64,000 bases of DNA from a virus: IMG/VR virus record IMGVR_UViG_3300030108_003689, positions 1 to 64,000 of that record; one strand, given 5' to 3'. Shown here piece after piece: positions 20,845 through 29,600 of the stretch. The position numbers were made by a program, and so were the translations under genes. Under the pieces are notes generated by a model. The model did no database searches and was not told where the DNA came from. It worked only from the letters and a program-made list of their open reading frames with translations. Numbering within the stretch: position 1 is the stretch's first letter; each line of letters begins with the position of its first letter.

Positions 20845-21131
20845 CAGTTACAACTCGCATTAGTAGCGGCACAAATTTTGGCCTGATTAATCGCCTGCTG
20901 CTGCTGAACTTCGAGCATCTTACCCATGAGTTCTTCCATTTTATCGAGGCGCTTTTCGACTCCTTCGATTTTAAGGTCTACAACTTCTTGTTTTCCTTCT
21001 TTGGACTCGATGACTGTGACTCTTCTCTCAAGTTCTTCTGTTTCTTGTGCAGCAGACTCGAATGATGCAAAAGCGGCGCCAGCAGCAAACAAAATAGTCC
21101 CGCAGGGAATGGCTATATCTTTCATGTTCAT
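20844..21131 (-). CDS. Membrane/coiled-coil lysis-region protein
   Basis: A 95-residue protein starting MNMKDIAIPCGTILFAAGAA after GGAG. One hydrophobic segment at the N-terminus is followed by a charged coiled coil (ETEELERRVTVIESKEGKQE, EGVEKRLDKMEELMGKMLEVQ) and a C-terminal Cys pair (KICAATNASCN). It looks like a membrane-anchored subunit with a periplasmic or cytoplasmic coil, as in spanins. The start overlaps the upstream stop. Confidence 0.72.
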   Translation of the reverse strand: MNMKDIAIPCGTILFAAGAAFASFESAAQETEELERRVTVIESKEGKQEVVDLKIEGVEKRLDKMEELMGKMLEVQQQQAINQAKICAATNASCN

Positions 21132-21568
21132 TGTCCTGCTCCTGATGCGTAATGATATGTGGCCCCTAACCCAGCCGTAACAACTCCGACTATAACTATC
21201 GTTTCTATTCTACCAAGCCACCGCTGAGTAGATGGCCTCTCTAACCATGGTTTAGGCTTTAACTGATCATTTAGTTGCTGTTTGTACCAATCACGTTCCA
21301 TTTGCAATTTAGATATTTCTATCGAAGAAATCTTGTAGGTACTATTCCCCCAAGCTTCAATAGATAACAGGTCTGCATAATGAGAAAGCGGGACAGCCAC
21401 CGCAGAGCAGGAGGCAGAAGAGAGATCAACGGACAGTTCAACAGGTAGTGGCTGCCCCTTATTGATTGGAAAAACCTTGGGGCATTGTCCAGAAATTGGT
21501 TCTGGCGCATCGGGTTTCGCTGGTAAGTCAGCCCACGCAAGCGATGATAGTAAAAGATACAGCATCAT
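21128..21568 (-). CDS. Secreted/membrane protein of the lysis region
   Basis: A 146-residue protein. MMLYLLLSSLAWA followed by DLPAK resembles a short signal peptide with a cleavage site; no lipobox is seen. The middle is Pro- and Ser-rich and the C-terminus has a hydrophobic helix (IETIVIVGVVTAGLGATYHYA). Two membrane ends or a cleaved signal plus one anchor would place the middle in the periplasm, a fit for a spanin-like role. It overlaps the upstream gene by four bases. Confidence 0.7.
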   Translation of the reverse strand: MMLYLLLSSLAWADLPAKPDAPEPISGQCPKVFPINKGQPLPVELSVDLSSASCSAVAVPLSHYADLLSIEAWGNSTYKISSIEISKLQMERDWYKQQLNDQLKPKPWLERPSTQRWLGRIETIVIVGVVTAGLGATYHYASGAGQ

Positions 21569-21801
21569 CGTTTGCGGGCGTTGCCAAGATCAGCAAGAGA
21601 GTCGGCAGCCGAATCAGACTGCAAAGCGTCCTCGATCTTTTGTAGATTTTGTTGAAGCTGCTCAACTTCTTGAGCCTGAGCAACGTCAGCAGCAAGATTG
21701 TCGGGAGGAGCAGTGACAGTCGGCTTTTTTTTGCGCTTGCCGAAAAACAGGGCAAAAACTGCAACGGTCATCGCGCCGATCAATGCTACGATATTAGCCA
21801 T
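21565..21801 (-). CDS. Small membrane protein with acidic coil
   Basis: A 78-residue protein starting MANIVALIGAMTVAVFALFFG, a clear N-terminal membrane segment, then KRKKKP and an acidic helical part (AQEVEQLQQNLQKIEDAL). Start preferred over a longer basic reading in the same frame that lies inside the H1-like gene. N-terminal anchor plus helix is typical of i-spanin or holin-like accessory proteins. It overlaps the H1-like gene by eight bases. Confidence 0.7.
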   Translation of the reverse strand: MANIVALIGAMTVAVFALFFGKRKKKPTVTAPPDNLAADVAQAQEVEQLQQNLQKIEDALQSDSAADSLADLGNARKR

Positions 21802-22018
21802 TTTTCTTAGCACGGGACTTCTTCGCTGGAGCTTTTTTGGCCGGCGCCTTTTTTGCTGGAGCCTTCTTGACTGGAGCTTTCTTAGCCGGCGTCTTAAGCT
21901 GCTCAATTTCTTTCTGCATTTCAGATATCACATAAAACAAAGATTTTAATGCAGCTTGTTTGTTACCAGTTTTAGACTGATATTGAACTTTTGCTTTTTC
22001 GATCATGTCATTGTACAT
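21794..22018 (-). CDS. Histone H1-like Lys/Ala/Pro-repeat protein
   Basis: A 74-residue protein. The first 42 residues form a helical domain (MYNDMIEKAKVQYQSKTG, FYVISEMQKEIEQLK); the rest is a run of about five repeats of the type KKAPA (TPAKKAPVKKAPAKKAPA), ending SRAKKNG. Such tails occur in histone H1-like and AlgP-like bacterial DNA-binding proteins. It would bind DNA without sequence specificity and might help condense or handle DNA late in infection. Unusually, it lies between lysis genes and fibre genes. Confidence 0.8.
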   Translation of the reverse strand: MYNDMIEKAKVQYQSKTGNKQAALKSLFYVISEMQKEIEQLKTPAKKAPVKKAPAKKAPAKKAPAKKSRAKKNG

Positions 22019-22025
22019 AAGTCAC

Positions 22026-22406
22026 CTATGTTGTTATAATTTTAATACAAACGTCTGATGTTGGTCTTGTAGATGAGTTATTGGCGGCTGATGTAACACC
22101 CCATAAACTCAGTCCATTGCTAAACGACCAACCCTCAGAAATGATGTAGCAAGTTTTCTTTCCGATTGGTGCGTAAAGTACAAGTTCTGGCTGTGTGCTA
22201 CCACCTGTGGCGTTTGTAGCGTCTACAAGCTTGATGTAACAAGCAGGCTCAGCAGTGGTCGCAGCCCCCGCCGTAGCATCGATTTCAACCATATAAACGA
22301 TGCCGGATGCGCTAGTAACGTTTGTTAGAGCAGTGCCAGTTATCGCGTCTATATATACAAGCTTTGTACCCAGATTACTTTGTATGGATTTGGTAGTGTA
22401 CGCCAT
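22026..22406 (-). CDS. Small virion surface-like protein A
   Basis: A 126-residue protein rich in Thr, Ala and Ser, beta-strand-like, with no charged helices. ASGIVYMVEIDATAG, EPACYIKLVDATNA and CYIISEGWSFSNGLSLWGV mirror the next gene (GPGILYSVKIV, DAAVFVKISNAL, FQIPNGCSFDALSLWAT), so the two are paralogues. This composition is typical of decoration or fibre-tip proteins. Ends eight bases from the H1-like gene start. Confidence 0.75.
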   Translation of the reverse strand: MAYTTKSIQSNLGTKLVYIDAITGTALTNVTSASGIVYMVEIDATAGAATTAEPACYIKLVDATNATGGSTQPELVLYAPIGKKTCYIISEGWSFSNGLSLWGVTSAANNSSTRPTSDVCIKIITT

Positions 22407-22817
22407 TTAGTATCCATTCGCAGAGCCAGATGATGTGGCAGAAGAGCTTTGAGTGAGGAGCGTAACAGCTACAGTTTCATTGCCCGATACAGATGGATTT
22501 GTGTTGTCCGATACTGATGCATTTTCGGTTGCCCACAAAGACAATGCATCGAAAGAACAACCATTAGGTATCTGAAAGGTTTGAGTACTTGATGCAGCGC
22601 ACCTGAAAATCCAGTCCGGCGCTGTGTTGCCAGCAGTAAAGGTAAGTGCATTAGATATTTTTACAAAAACAGCAGCATCGTTACCATTAACTATTTTTAC
22701 GGAATAAAGTATACCTGGACCGTCAGTAACATTTTTGCTACCAGATGCGGTAAGGTTTGAGCTATTAGTAATCTTATAACTAACTACATCATTAAATTTT
22801 GTAGTTGAAATGGACAT
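22407..22817 (-). CDS. Small virion surface-like protein B (paralogue of A)
   Basis: A 136-residue beta-rich protein, Ser/Thr/Asn-rich, ending in a Ser/Gly-rich tail (SSSATSSGSANGY). It shares the G-I-L-Y-S-V-K-I, F-V-K-I-S-N-A and I-P-N-G-C-S-F-D-A-L-S-L-W segments with the adjacent gene, pointing to tandem duplication. A more distant relative is at 63538. Probable virion decoration or adhesin. The stop codon abuts the start of the next gene. Confidence 0.75.
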   Translation of the reverse strand: MSISTTKFNDVVSYKITNSSNLTASGSKNVTDGPGILYSVKIVNGNDAAVFVKISNALTFTAGNTAPDWIFRCAASSTQTFQIPNGCSFDALSLWATENASVSDNTNPSVSGNETVAVTLLTQSSSATSSGSANGY

Positions 22818-22820
22818 TTA

Positions 22821-23012
22821 CTATTTCTTTCCGATAGCAGCCATTGCTTTTTCGGCACTGTCGCCAGCGATGTAGGCGAGGGCTACGTACAGCCATTGGT
22901 CTGAAGCAAGTAAACCAGCGGCAAGTAGGCCAGTACCAAGCACCAAAACAGCAAGACGACGCCAAGATACGCGCTTTTGAGAGCAAAAAAGAGAGTTGAT
23001 AAGGTCTTTCAT
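22821..23012 (-). CDS. Putative holin
   Basis: A 63-residue protein after AAGGAG, starting MKDLINSLFCSQKRVSWRR. A basic N-terminus is followed by two close hydrophobic segments (LAVLVLGTGLLAAGLL, WLYVALAYIAG) and a short charged tail. This size and topology suit a class II-type holin. It lies between fibre genes and the lysis genes and would release the enzyme encoded at 20269. Membrane proteins of other kinds cannot be excluded. Confidence 0.72.
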   Translation of the reverse strand: MKDLINSLFCSQKRVSWRRLAVLVLGTGLLAAGLLASDQWLYVALAYIAGDSAEKAMAAIGKK

Positions 23013-23030
23013 GATTTCTCCTTAAAATGA

Positions 23031-23888
23031 TTAGCCGCTTTCGCCGCTTCCTGGGATGTAGCTTGGGTTCAACCCATCTCTGGCCACGTTAACGCGATAC
23101 CATACTCCCCAGGTCGCATCGGCGTCAGCGATTCCGTTGATGCTTGTTCCCCAGTTGAGGGCCAAAAATAAATATACGTTATCGGTTACGGTGTACTCGT
23201 GAGTTTGAATGGCAGCGCGAGTTGCACCGTTGGACAAATGGACGACGTGATTGTTGCTATCGAGCATTACCGCTGCGACATGCCGAGTGCTTGGATTGTC
23301 ATCCCCATTATCGTCATCATCCACAGGCGGAGAAATCGTGGTGTGAATACCAACGCACGAGCCGTCCTGCGCGTTGTTTGTGGAAGCATCACCACCGATC
23401 ACGCTTTGCAGGAAGATATTCGGGTCTGTGTCTTTCAGCAATGCGCCTTGACCGACCCAGTTTATACCTTGTGTGGAGCTTGTAACACCGTTCCCACCAA
23501 TACCGACAGTGATTCCAGATCGGTCGCTGCCGTCAATACTGGTGTTTCCGTGCAAAGTGTGGAGCTTGATGAGAAACTCGATGCTAAAAAAATCACCGAA
23601 AGTCAAAGGATTGCCGTCTGGTCCTTCGAGTTGTTGATAGTAGCGTCCAGTTGTCTGAGTGCTGGCGTTCCATCGTCGGGCGGTTTCATCTTTATCGCTT
23701 ACAATTCGCAGCCCGTTCGCGGTGGTGGTGGTGCTGACGACCGTGCTGTGGGGGTCGTACAGAGTCCACCTGCCATCGTTGACATCAATGCTCTTCCAAC
23801 GACTCAGCCTATCGCTGTGCCGTTCGCCACTGTTACCCATAGTCTGGTCATGGGTAATCGGTCCTGGTACTCGTGTACGCTTAGCCAT
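23031..23888 (-). CDS. Virion surface/fibre protein, 285 aa
   Basis: A beta-rich protein with a Gly/Asp/Ser-rich core. FFSIEFLIKLHTLHGNTSI, SGITVGIGGNGV, VAAVMLDSNNHVVHLSNG and NVYLFLALNWGTSINGI read as strands of a jelly-roll or lectin-like domain, and a DDDDNGDD run could bind calcium. It follows other fibre genes in the late operon, so a host-binding or decoration role is likely. No known receptor-binding family is recognised. The start overlaps the upstream stop (TAATG). Confidence 0.72.
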   Translation of the reverse strand: MAKRTRVPGPITHDQTMGNSGERHSDRLSRWKSIDVNDGRWTLYDPHSTVVSTTTTANGLRIVSDKDETARRWNASTQTTGRYYQQLEGPDGNPLTFGDFFSIEFLIKLHTLHGNTSIDGSDRSGITVGIGGNGVTSSTQGINWVGQGALLKDTDPNIFLQSVIGGDASTNNAQDGSCVGIHTTISPPVDDDDNGDDNPSTRHVAAVMLDSNNHVVHLSNGATRAAIQTHEYTVTDNVYLFLALNWGTSINGIADADATWGVWYRVNVARDGLNPSYIPGSGESG

Positions 23889-24250
23889 TAGCTAATATCG
23901 ATTCGGTTAACAAAACCGTGGCAAGTAATTTCGTTGGCAGTTCCTGCGAATGCTCTAACTTCAAGCCCCGCCTTCAGGATAAGTCCCGGCACCACCAAGG
24001 CCGTGGTCTCTGCCGGGATGAGTGCAACAATATGGTCATCTGGGTCTGTGGTACCACCGAACTCGATCGTGAGCTTGATTTGTGCTGTATGCGTATTTGT
24101 CGCGTAGATAAAGATTTCGTCTATGTCAGCATTGCTGCCACCAGTTGTTACCGTGTGAAGTAAAACCGAATTACCTGTTCCAGTACCAGTTACTTTTAAG
24201 CCCTTACCGTTCGTAGATCCGCTAAGGATCTCCTTTGACATTGTTGGCAT
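23888..24250 (-). CDS. Small virion protein, 120 aa
   Basis: A beta-rich protein with few charges (GKGLKVTGTGTGNSVLLHTV, AQIKLTIEFGGTTDPDD, GLILKAGLEVRAFAG). Composition and position among fibre genes point to a structural role. The pattern of a strand run followed by an LEVRAFAG turn is also seen in short tail proteins of marine phages, as far as I recall. Coupled to its neighbour by a one-base overlap. Confidence 0.72.
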   Translation of the reverse strand: MPTMSKEILSGSTNGKGLKVTGTGTGNSVLLHTVTTGGSNADIDEIFIYATNTHTAQIKLTIEFGGTTDPDDHIVALIPAETTALVVPGLILKAGLEVRAFAGTANEITCHGFVNRIDIS

Positions 24251-24259
24251 GATTACATC

Positions 24260-25543
24260 CTACGAGAAAGTTTGCATGTGAAGAATAAGGTTTAGGTCAT
24301 CGGCTGCAGTGCCGCCACCGCTTGATGCCTGCCAAGAGATGTCGGTACCGTCACTGGTGAGTACTGTGCCATTGCTGCCTGGAGCCAGCTTAGCAGTCTC
24401 AGCACTTGCGTTGCCGTAGATAATGTTTCCACGGGCGAGGTCTTCAATCTTGGCCACGGTAACCGCATCATCAGAAATGGCGTTTGTGCCTACAGCGTCA
24501 AGAACGAAGTCGAGTGTACCGTCGCCGTCCTGGTAGCTGACTGAAATGCCGGTCTCAGTGTTCGAGCCGACCATGGCTCCGACTGTGTCTTGAATGACCT
24601 CTGCAAGAGTGTCACTGCCAACCCTAAAGGCGGTCGCTTGCAGTGTACCAGTGACCACAACTTCGCCATCTGGAGTCAAGTTGATGTCTGCATTCGCGCC
24701 ATCATCGTCGGTAGTCGTAATGGTCAGAGCACCGTTCGCTCCCGTAGCGATTGTGCAGAAGTCCCCAGTGTCGGCTGAACTCAGCATCTTGATGTCGGGT
24801 CCACCGTCATCAACCTTCATGAAGATGCCCTGGTTAAAATCGGCACCCGTTGCTGTTAGATCCAAAGCCCTGGTTGTCGTATTGCCGGGTCCGCTACCCG
24901 TCGCAGTAATCTCAATACCTTTGACCAGAGTTGTGCCTGCTGCCGAAGCATGCTGAAGCGTCGGAGTCAACTTCGCACCAACCATGGTGTTTGTACCATT
25001 GGTAGCGCTTGTGTTGTCCATGTCGACGTTCAAGCCGATCATGGTGTTGTCTGATGTGCTGGCACCCGTCTTGTCGAAGTTAATATCGAGTGACGTAAAC
25101 GACCCCGCATTGGTATCCGAAGAAGAGTTAATCAGGTTAAGAGTATTACCGTCGAACGTCAGGTTCGCTTCACCGTTGAGGGACGCGGCTCCACTGGCTG
25201 TGGCAATACGGTTGTTTGAACCATTGGACATTGACACTGCATTCGCGGCACCAGCAACTGATGTGCCTGTCGTGATCTGAATGTCATCACCAGCATCTGT
25301 GGTGAAATGAAGCTCGTTGGGTGTAGCAGTCTTGACCCACAACTGCCCATACGCTGCGGTGTCACCATCAGCGCTTGCCTGCTCTTTAAGTGTGACTGGA
25401 CCTTCGACAGTGAGTTTAGTTCTTGGGGTATCCGTGCCGATGCCAACACGGTCATTGGTCTCATCGACCACAACCGTGGTTCCGTCTACTTCAAGGTCTG
25501 TGAGGACTTGAGATCCACCCCCACGGTTGTAAAAGTCAGCCAT
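24260..25543 (-). CDS. Tail fibre or appendage protein, 427 aa
   Basis: After GGAG. It begins MADFYNRGGGSQVLTDLEVDGTTVVV, followed by the R-V-G-I-G-T-D-T-P-R-T-K-L-T-V pattern of trimeric fibre and adhesin proteins, where short beta repeats are wound around a threefold axis. Many Asp/Asn/Thr/Gly repeats (ATGADFNQGIFMKVDDG, DDDGANADINLTPDGEVVV) continue to the end. No chaperone-like intramolecular peptidase tail is visible. It is likely a structural fibre. Confidence 0.8.
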   Translation of the reverse strand: MADFYNRGGGSQVLTDLEVDGTTVVVDETNDRVGIGTDTPRTKLTVEGPVTLKEQASADGDTAAYGQLWVKTATPNELHFTTDAGDDIQITTGTSVAGAANAVSMSNGSNNRIATASGAASLNGEANLTFDGNTLNLINSSSDTNAGSFTSLDINFDKTGASTSDNTMIGLNVDMDNTSATNGTNTMVGAKLTPTLQHASAAGTTLVKGIEITATGSGPGNTTTRALDLTATGADFNQGIFMKVDDGGPDIKMLSSADTGDFCTIATGANGALTITTTDDDGANADINLTPDGEVVVTGTLQATAFRVGSDTLAEVIQDTVGAMVGSNTETGISVSYQDGDGTLDFVLDAVGTNAISDDAVTVAKIEDLARGNIIYGNASAETAKLAPGSNGTVLTSDGTDISWQASSGGGTAADDLNLILHMQTFS

Positions 25544-25555
25544 TGTATGCTCCGA

Positions 25556-26005
25556 TTAAGCAGTTTCGCGAACAACCCAGTGCAGCCGAGCTTTCTTTAA
25601 GGTGATTACTCCGCCAGCAGCGTTTTGCTTCAAATGAAGGTACAACTTTCCAGATGTCGTTTGGTCGGCAGGTCGAGTCACATATGTGCCAAGAAAAATC
25701 GACGTAGAAAGAAGCGTCGTATCAGTTAATCCAGCCTGGGCCTTGATTCCCTCGGCGAGGCCGGTGCAAGGGTCATCACCGTTAGCATCCCAAGTTAAAA
25801 AAGCAGTAAGCTTAGTTGGTGTTCCAGACGTAATCTTTACTTGAAGATCAAGATGAGACAGGAAGCACGAGTTGGGCATCGCTTTTGAAAAAACATCCAT
25901 CCCTGTGGAAGGATCGTTGTCTTCATGAAGCAATATTTTTTTCGATAGATCAAACGAGCCGTTGATGCCTGTTACTTCCGCATCATTGACAATAAACCCT
26001 TGCAT
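25556..26005 (-). CDS. Virion structural protein, 149 aa
   Basis: After GGAGG. Beta-rich, with an LDLQVKITSGTPTKLTAFLTWD strand pair and a C-terminal GGVITLKKARLHWVV. Its size and composition resemble the neighbours at 22026 and 23888. A small surface or fibre component is likely. A GC-rich hairpin of six pairs (CGGGGG/CCCCCG at 26030-26049) lies in the gap upstream. Confidence 0.7.
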   Translation of the reverse strand: MQGFIVNDAEVTGINGSFDLSKKILLHEDNDPSTGMDVFSKAMPNSCFLSHLDLQVKITSGTPTKLTAFLTWDANGDDPCTGLAEGIKAQAGLTDTTLLSTSIFLGTYVTRPADQTTSGKLYLHLKQNAAGGVITLKKARLHWVVRETA

Positions 26006-26065
26006 TAGAGCCTCCAGGGAGAAGTGATCCGGGGGACGTTTGCCCCCCGAGTCAGGGGTTTAAGA

Positions 26066-26515
26066 TCAAGAGTTGCCGCCAACAAGACCGCGCCAAGTAG
26101 TGCCATCACAGAACAGCACAGCGCCCTCTGTTTGTCCTACAGTGACAATAGTTGCAGGTTCATCGCTTCTTACCACTAGACTTTCGTCAGCATCGGCAGC
26201 GTTGAACAAGAACAACAAGAGACCAGTGCTGCTTGCTTCTGCGGGCAAAGTAATGTTTCGGCCAGCGCCACCTGGATCCATAATAATCACGTTAGACTTG
26301 ATCACTGTTTGGTTAGCAGCAGCCGTTCCACTGACCAAAAGAGTGTGGTCTCCAGCGCATGTGATTGCTTCGCTTTTATGGGCGAGCAGGTTGGTTGCGC
26401 CACTTAAGGCAGTCAAAAGTGCGGTTTGAGCCTTTACCTTAAAGCCTTTTCCAGGCTCGAAAGCGATGTCGTGGGCAAGAGCGCGACCACCTGTAAGTTC
26501 AGGAATTGAGGACAT
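26066..26515 (-). CDS. Virion structural protein, 149 aa
   Basis: After GGAG. A hydrophobic beta-rich protein with TLPAEASSTGLLLFLFNAADA and a C-terminal VLFCDGTTWRGLVGG that recurs in short-tail phage fibre and tip proteins: an F-C-D-G-T-x-W turn closing the chain. Likely a fibre or tip component. It is the first gene downstream of the giant gene in the minus operon. Confidence 0.72.
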   Translation of the reverse strand: MSSIPELTGGRALAHDIAFEPGKGFKVKAQTALLTALSGATNLLAHKSEAITCAGDHTLLVSGTAAANQTVIKSNVIIMDPGGAGRNITLPAEASSTGLLLFLFNAADADESLVVRSDEPATIVTVGQTEGAVLFCDGTTWRGLVGGNS

Positions 26516-26600
26516 GATTTACTCCATTTGGGGAAGGGGAATGGTTGTTCGAAAAGATCATAACACAGACTAAAGGCTATGAAGAAAAGACATACTAAAT

Positions 26601-29600
26601 CTATTGTTCATTGTCGATAGGAGCAGTACGCTCCAGAATTCTTTGTTGTGCTTCATTGCGTCTAATAGCTTCTGCTGACTTCTTAGCGTGTTGTTTATAT
26701 TTCCAGTACGCCAATTTTTTCCAAGTTTGAGGGTGCCAAGCTGAAAAACCTATAGTTCGGCCAATTTCAGTCGGGTAAAATTGGTCAGCATAAACATTAT
26801 ATGTCGAACCGTCTTTGCTTTTGTAGGCTACTCCATACTTCCTGAGCGTAGGAATACTCGCGGTCGTTATTTGATCCGCTCGCTTGACGGCCTCTTTAGC
26901 ACCATCCTTTGCCAATCCTGGCTCTGTTGGGCTGACATACGCTTGAGCTATTCCTGCATCATCGGGAACACTGACACGAATATCCTTCTCCTTGACGAAG
27001 CCGAGAACCTGAAGGGCTCCGATATTTGAAAGAATCGGCTTATCTGGATTCAAAGATTTCAGCGCATGCGTCAAATCCATCAACCCTTCGACAACACCCG
27101 CGTTCGCACGAGATAGCGCCCAAAGGTTGTCTCCCATCCGACCAGTCACTGGAGTTTGCAAGTACTCCATCAAGAATAGATACGCTTTCGTGTTTTTGGC
27201 AACAAAGATGCCTCTCCCAGGCATTTCGATGTTTCGTTCGTTCACTCGTCGCTTTTCTTTATCGTCCCACACGAAACGAATGTTTTCTGGCTCGATGTAC
27301 TCGATGCCCAAAATGTCATGTAGTGTTCCGCCAGTAAACTCCAAATCGAACTCAACAAGCTCTGCTGGAACCTGTAAGGTTGCCCTTTCAAGCGGGAAGC
27401 CAAGACCAGGATCAATGCCGAACGTTACGGCAGCCCCAAGACCTAACTGAGGCGCCAGTCTCGAGAAGACACCAAGCCTAGCTGCTCTGGAAGACTCATC
27501 TCCTCCAGTAAATGGAAGCGCCAAGAAGAGTTCAAGCAACAAGCCAACAGAGTCACCAGTCAGCAAGAATGGAAGCCTGAATCTTTGGCCCATGATTTCG
27601 AACGGTAAAAACGATCGATATCTATCCCATGGAGACAACATCAGGTCTGGGTCCTTGGACTCCGTAGCCTTCAACTGCGTGTTTCTCGCAAACTTAAGCT
27701 GAGTAATCACTCGGTCAGGGTTTTCCAACAATGAAGTGAACAGCAGCTTGTTTGCCTGCGAGAAGTATGTATAGAAAGCGAAATACCGCTTGAAGTAACT
27801 TGCCTCAGCATCACTCAGATCAGAGTAATCCAGCATAATCTTGCGAGTTTTCTTGGCGGCATCGTCTAAAGTGGCACCAGCTTTAAGCTCTCTCACCAAC
27901 ACCTTTATTCTCATGTAGGTGTCAATAGCGACGAATGATTCCCTATAGAACCTATGCGCTTTGCTGAAGATGTTTCCAGGCTTCAGAGACTGAGCCATGC
28001 TCATTCCGAATGCTGCACTCAAAAGCGCACTCTGTGGGCCAAGTGGAGCACCTATTAGGCCAAACATCGCTCCATTGATCCAAGTCGGATTTGCTTGAGT
28101 AAACCGCTCATAGAACTGATCGTATAAATTATTGCTGGCTAAAGCATCAGCAAACGCACTCTTCCAGCCATATCGATCAACAGTGTTCGCCAACATGTCG
28201 GCAGTAATGATTCGGCCATCTGGTAATACCAGCGGCTTTGTACGGGGCCTATGCGAGCCGTCACCGAAAAGTCTGGCCAGTGTTCCTGCTACAAACTGGA
28301 TCTCTACGTCCGCAGCCTCTGCAATGTTTCTGACCAGCGGAGTGACCTCGGAGGCTACCCTGGCGCCTGTTCCTGGTGCTTCAAGAAGGTCTTGTGTCGC
28401 AGCTAAGACGCCTTGTCCGAGGTGAACCTGACTGAGACCACCGATGAATACGCCCATTCCGTAGCCCACCATAGGTAAGCCACCGACACCAATCAAAAGA
28501 CCAGTGTAGAACGTTCTTGGTGATACTAAAAACTCAGCCGCTCTTTGCCAAACCAAAGCCGCATTTGCAATCTGCTCTTTGATTCTTTGAGAGTTTTGCG
28601 TAGACGCATCTTTCAACTCAAGTTGATACTCGGCTCTACCAGTTCTACCCCATGTTTTTTTGAAACGAGCGTTCGGATACGTTTCTTGAGCCCAGCTTTC
28701 AAGCTGATCAACCATGTTCTTAGGCATGATGAACTGCTTGTCACCAATCATAATGATTTCAGCGGTGCCGTCATCAATACGAATACCTGCACGCTTCAGT
28801 ATCTGATCGGCCTCATATTGTGCTGACTTATCAATACGGGTGATAACGTCGGAGTCTGGCCTTTTTGCTGATGGCTTCTCGGTAGGCCCGTACATGTCTT
28901 TCACGGGCTTCTGCGCGATTCTGACCTTTCGTCCAAACTGCAGATCACTGAACCCAGCCACTTCATCGGACTTACTCAGGGTACGATCGATGTAGAACAG
29001 TACTCGATCTACGTACTTGCTCCTACTGATGTTGATTTCACCTTTAAGATCAAGATTGTTTGTTATTGATCTGCGCGACAAGTCGTAACCATTTTCGGCA
29101 AGCTCTCGGGCCAAACCGAACCGAACATCATCGACTTTCAACATGATCATCAGAGCCATCAAGGCTTGATTCAAGTCTGGAGTCTTTGTAGAGTACTTCA
29201 CTCCGAGTTGATCAGCGATCGGCCTCGATACTCCCTCGATGATTTTACCCATCAAGCCCAGTTTCTTGCTGTACTGGAATACTTGTCGTGGCGTCTGCGC
29301 TTCTGGTGCGCGTCGGATCTTTTTAGGTGTTCCGATATCCAGCAGACCCTTGATGTCACCTCTGTAGAACTTTTGATATATATCGATCACTAAAGGGTCG
29401 TTCAAATCGAATTGAGTGGCTTGCTTGATAGCAAGAATCTTTTCGAAGACATTGGTAGAAAAAGACTCAACATACTGCTTCTTTTCTCGCAGTCCTTCGT
29501 GAATCACCTGGATAGCATCAGCAATTGTTGCTCGATCGGTTGTGGTGAACTCTGCGGCGTCCTGAGCGTACTTCAATCGTTCATTGAAAATACGAAGCTG

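Noticed and set aside
23199-23891. Plus-strand 230-codon frame opposite the 285-aa fibre-like gene
   Set aside because: It mirrors a gene that has a coupled start and beta-rich composition; the plus frame has Cys/Arg-rich shadow composition and no ribosome site.
26030-26049. CGGGGG/CCCCCG hairpin as a terminator
   Set aside because: Six pairs only and no T run on the minus strand; it may just be a spacer structure.
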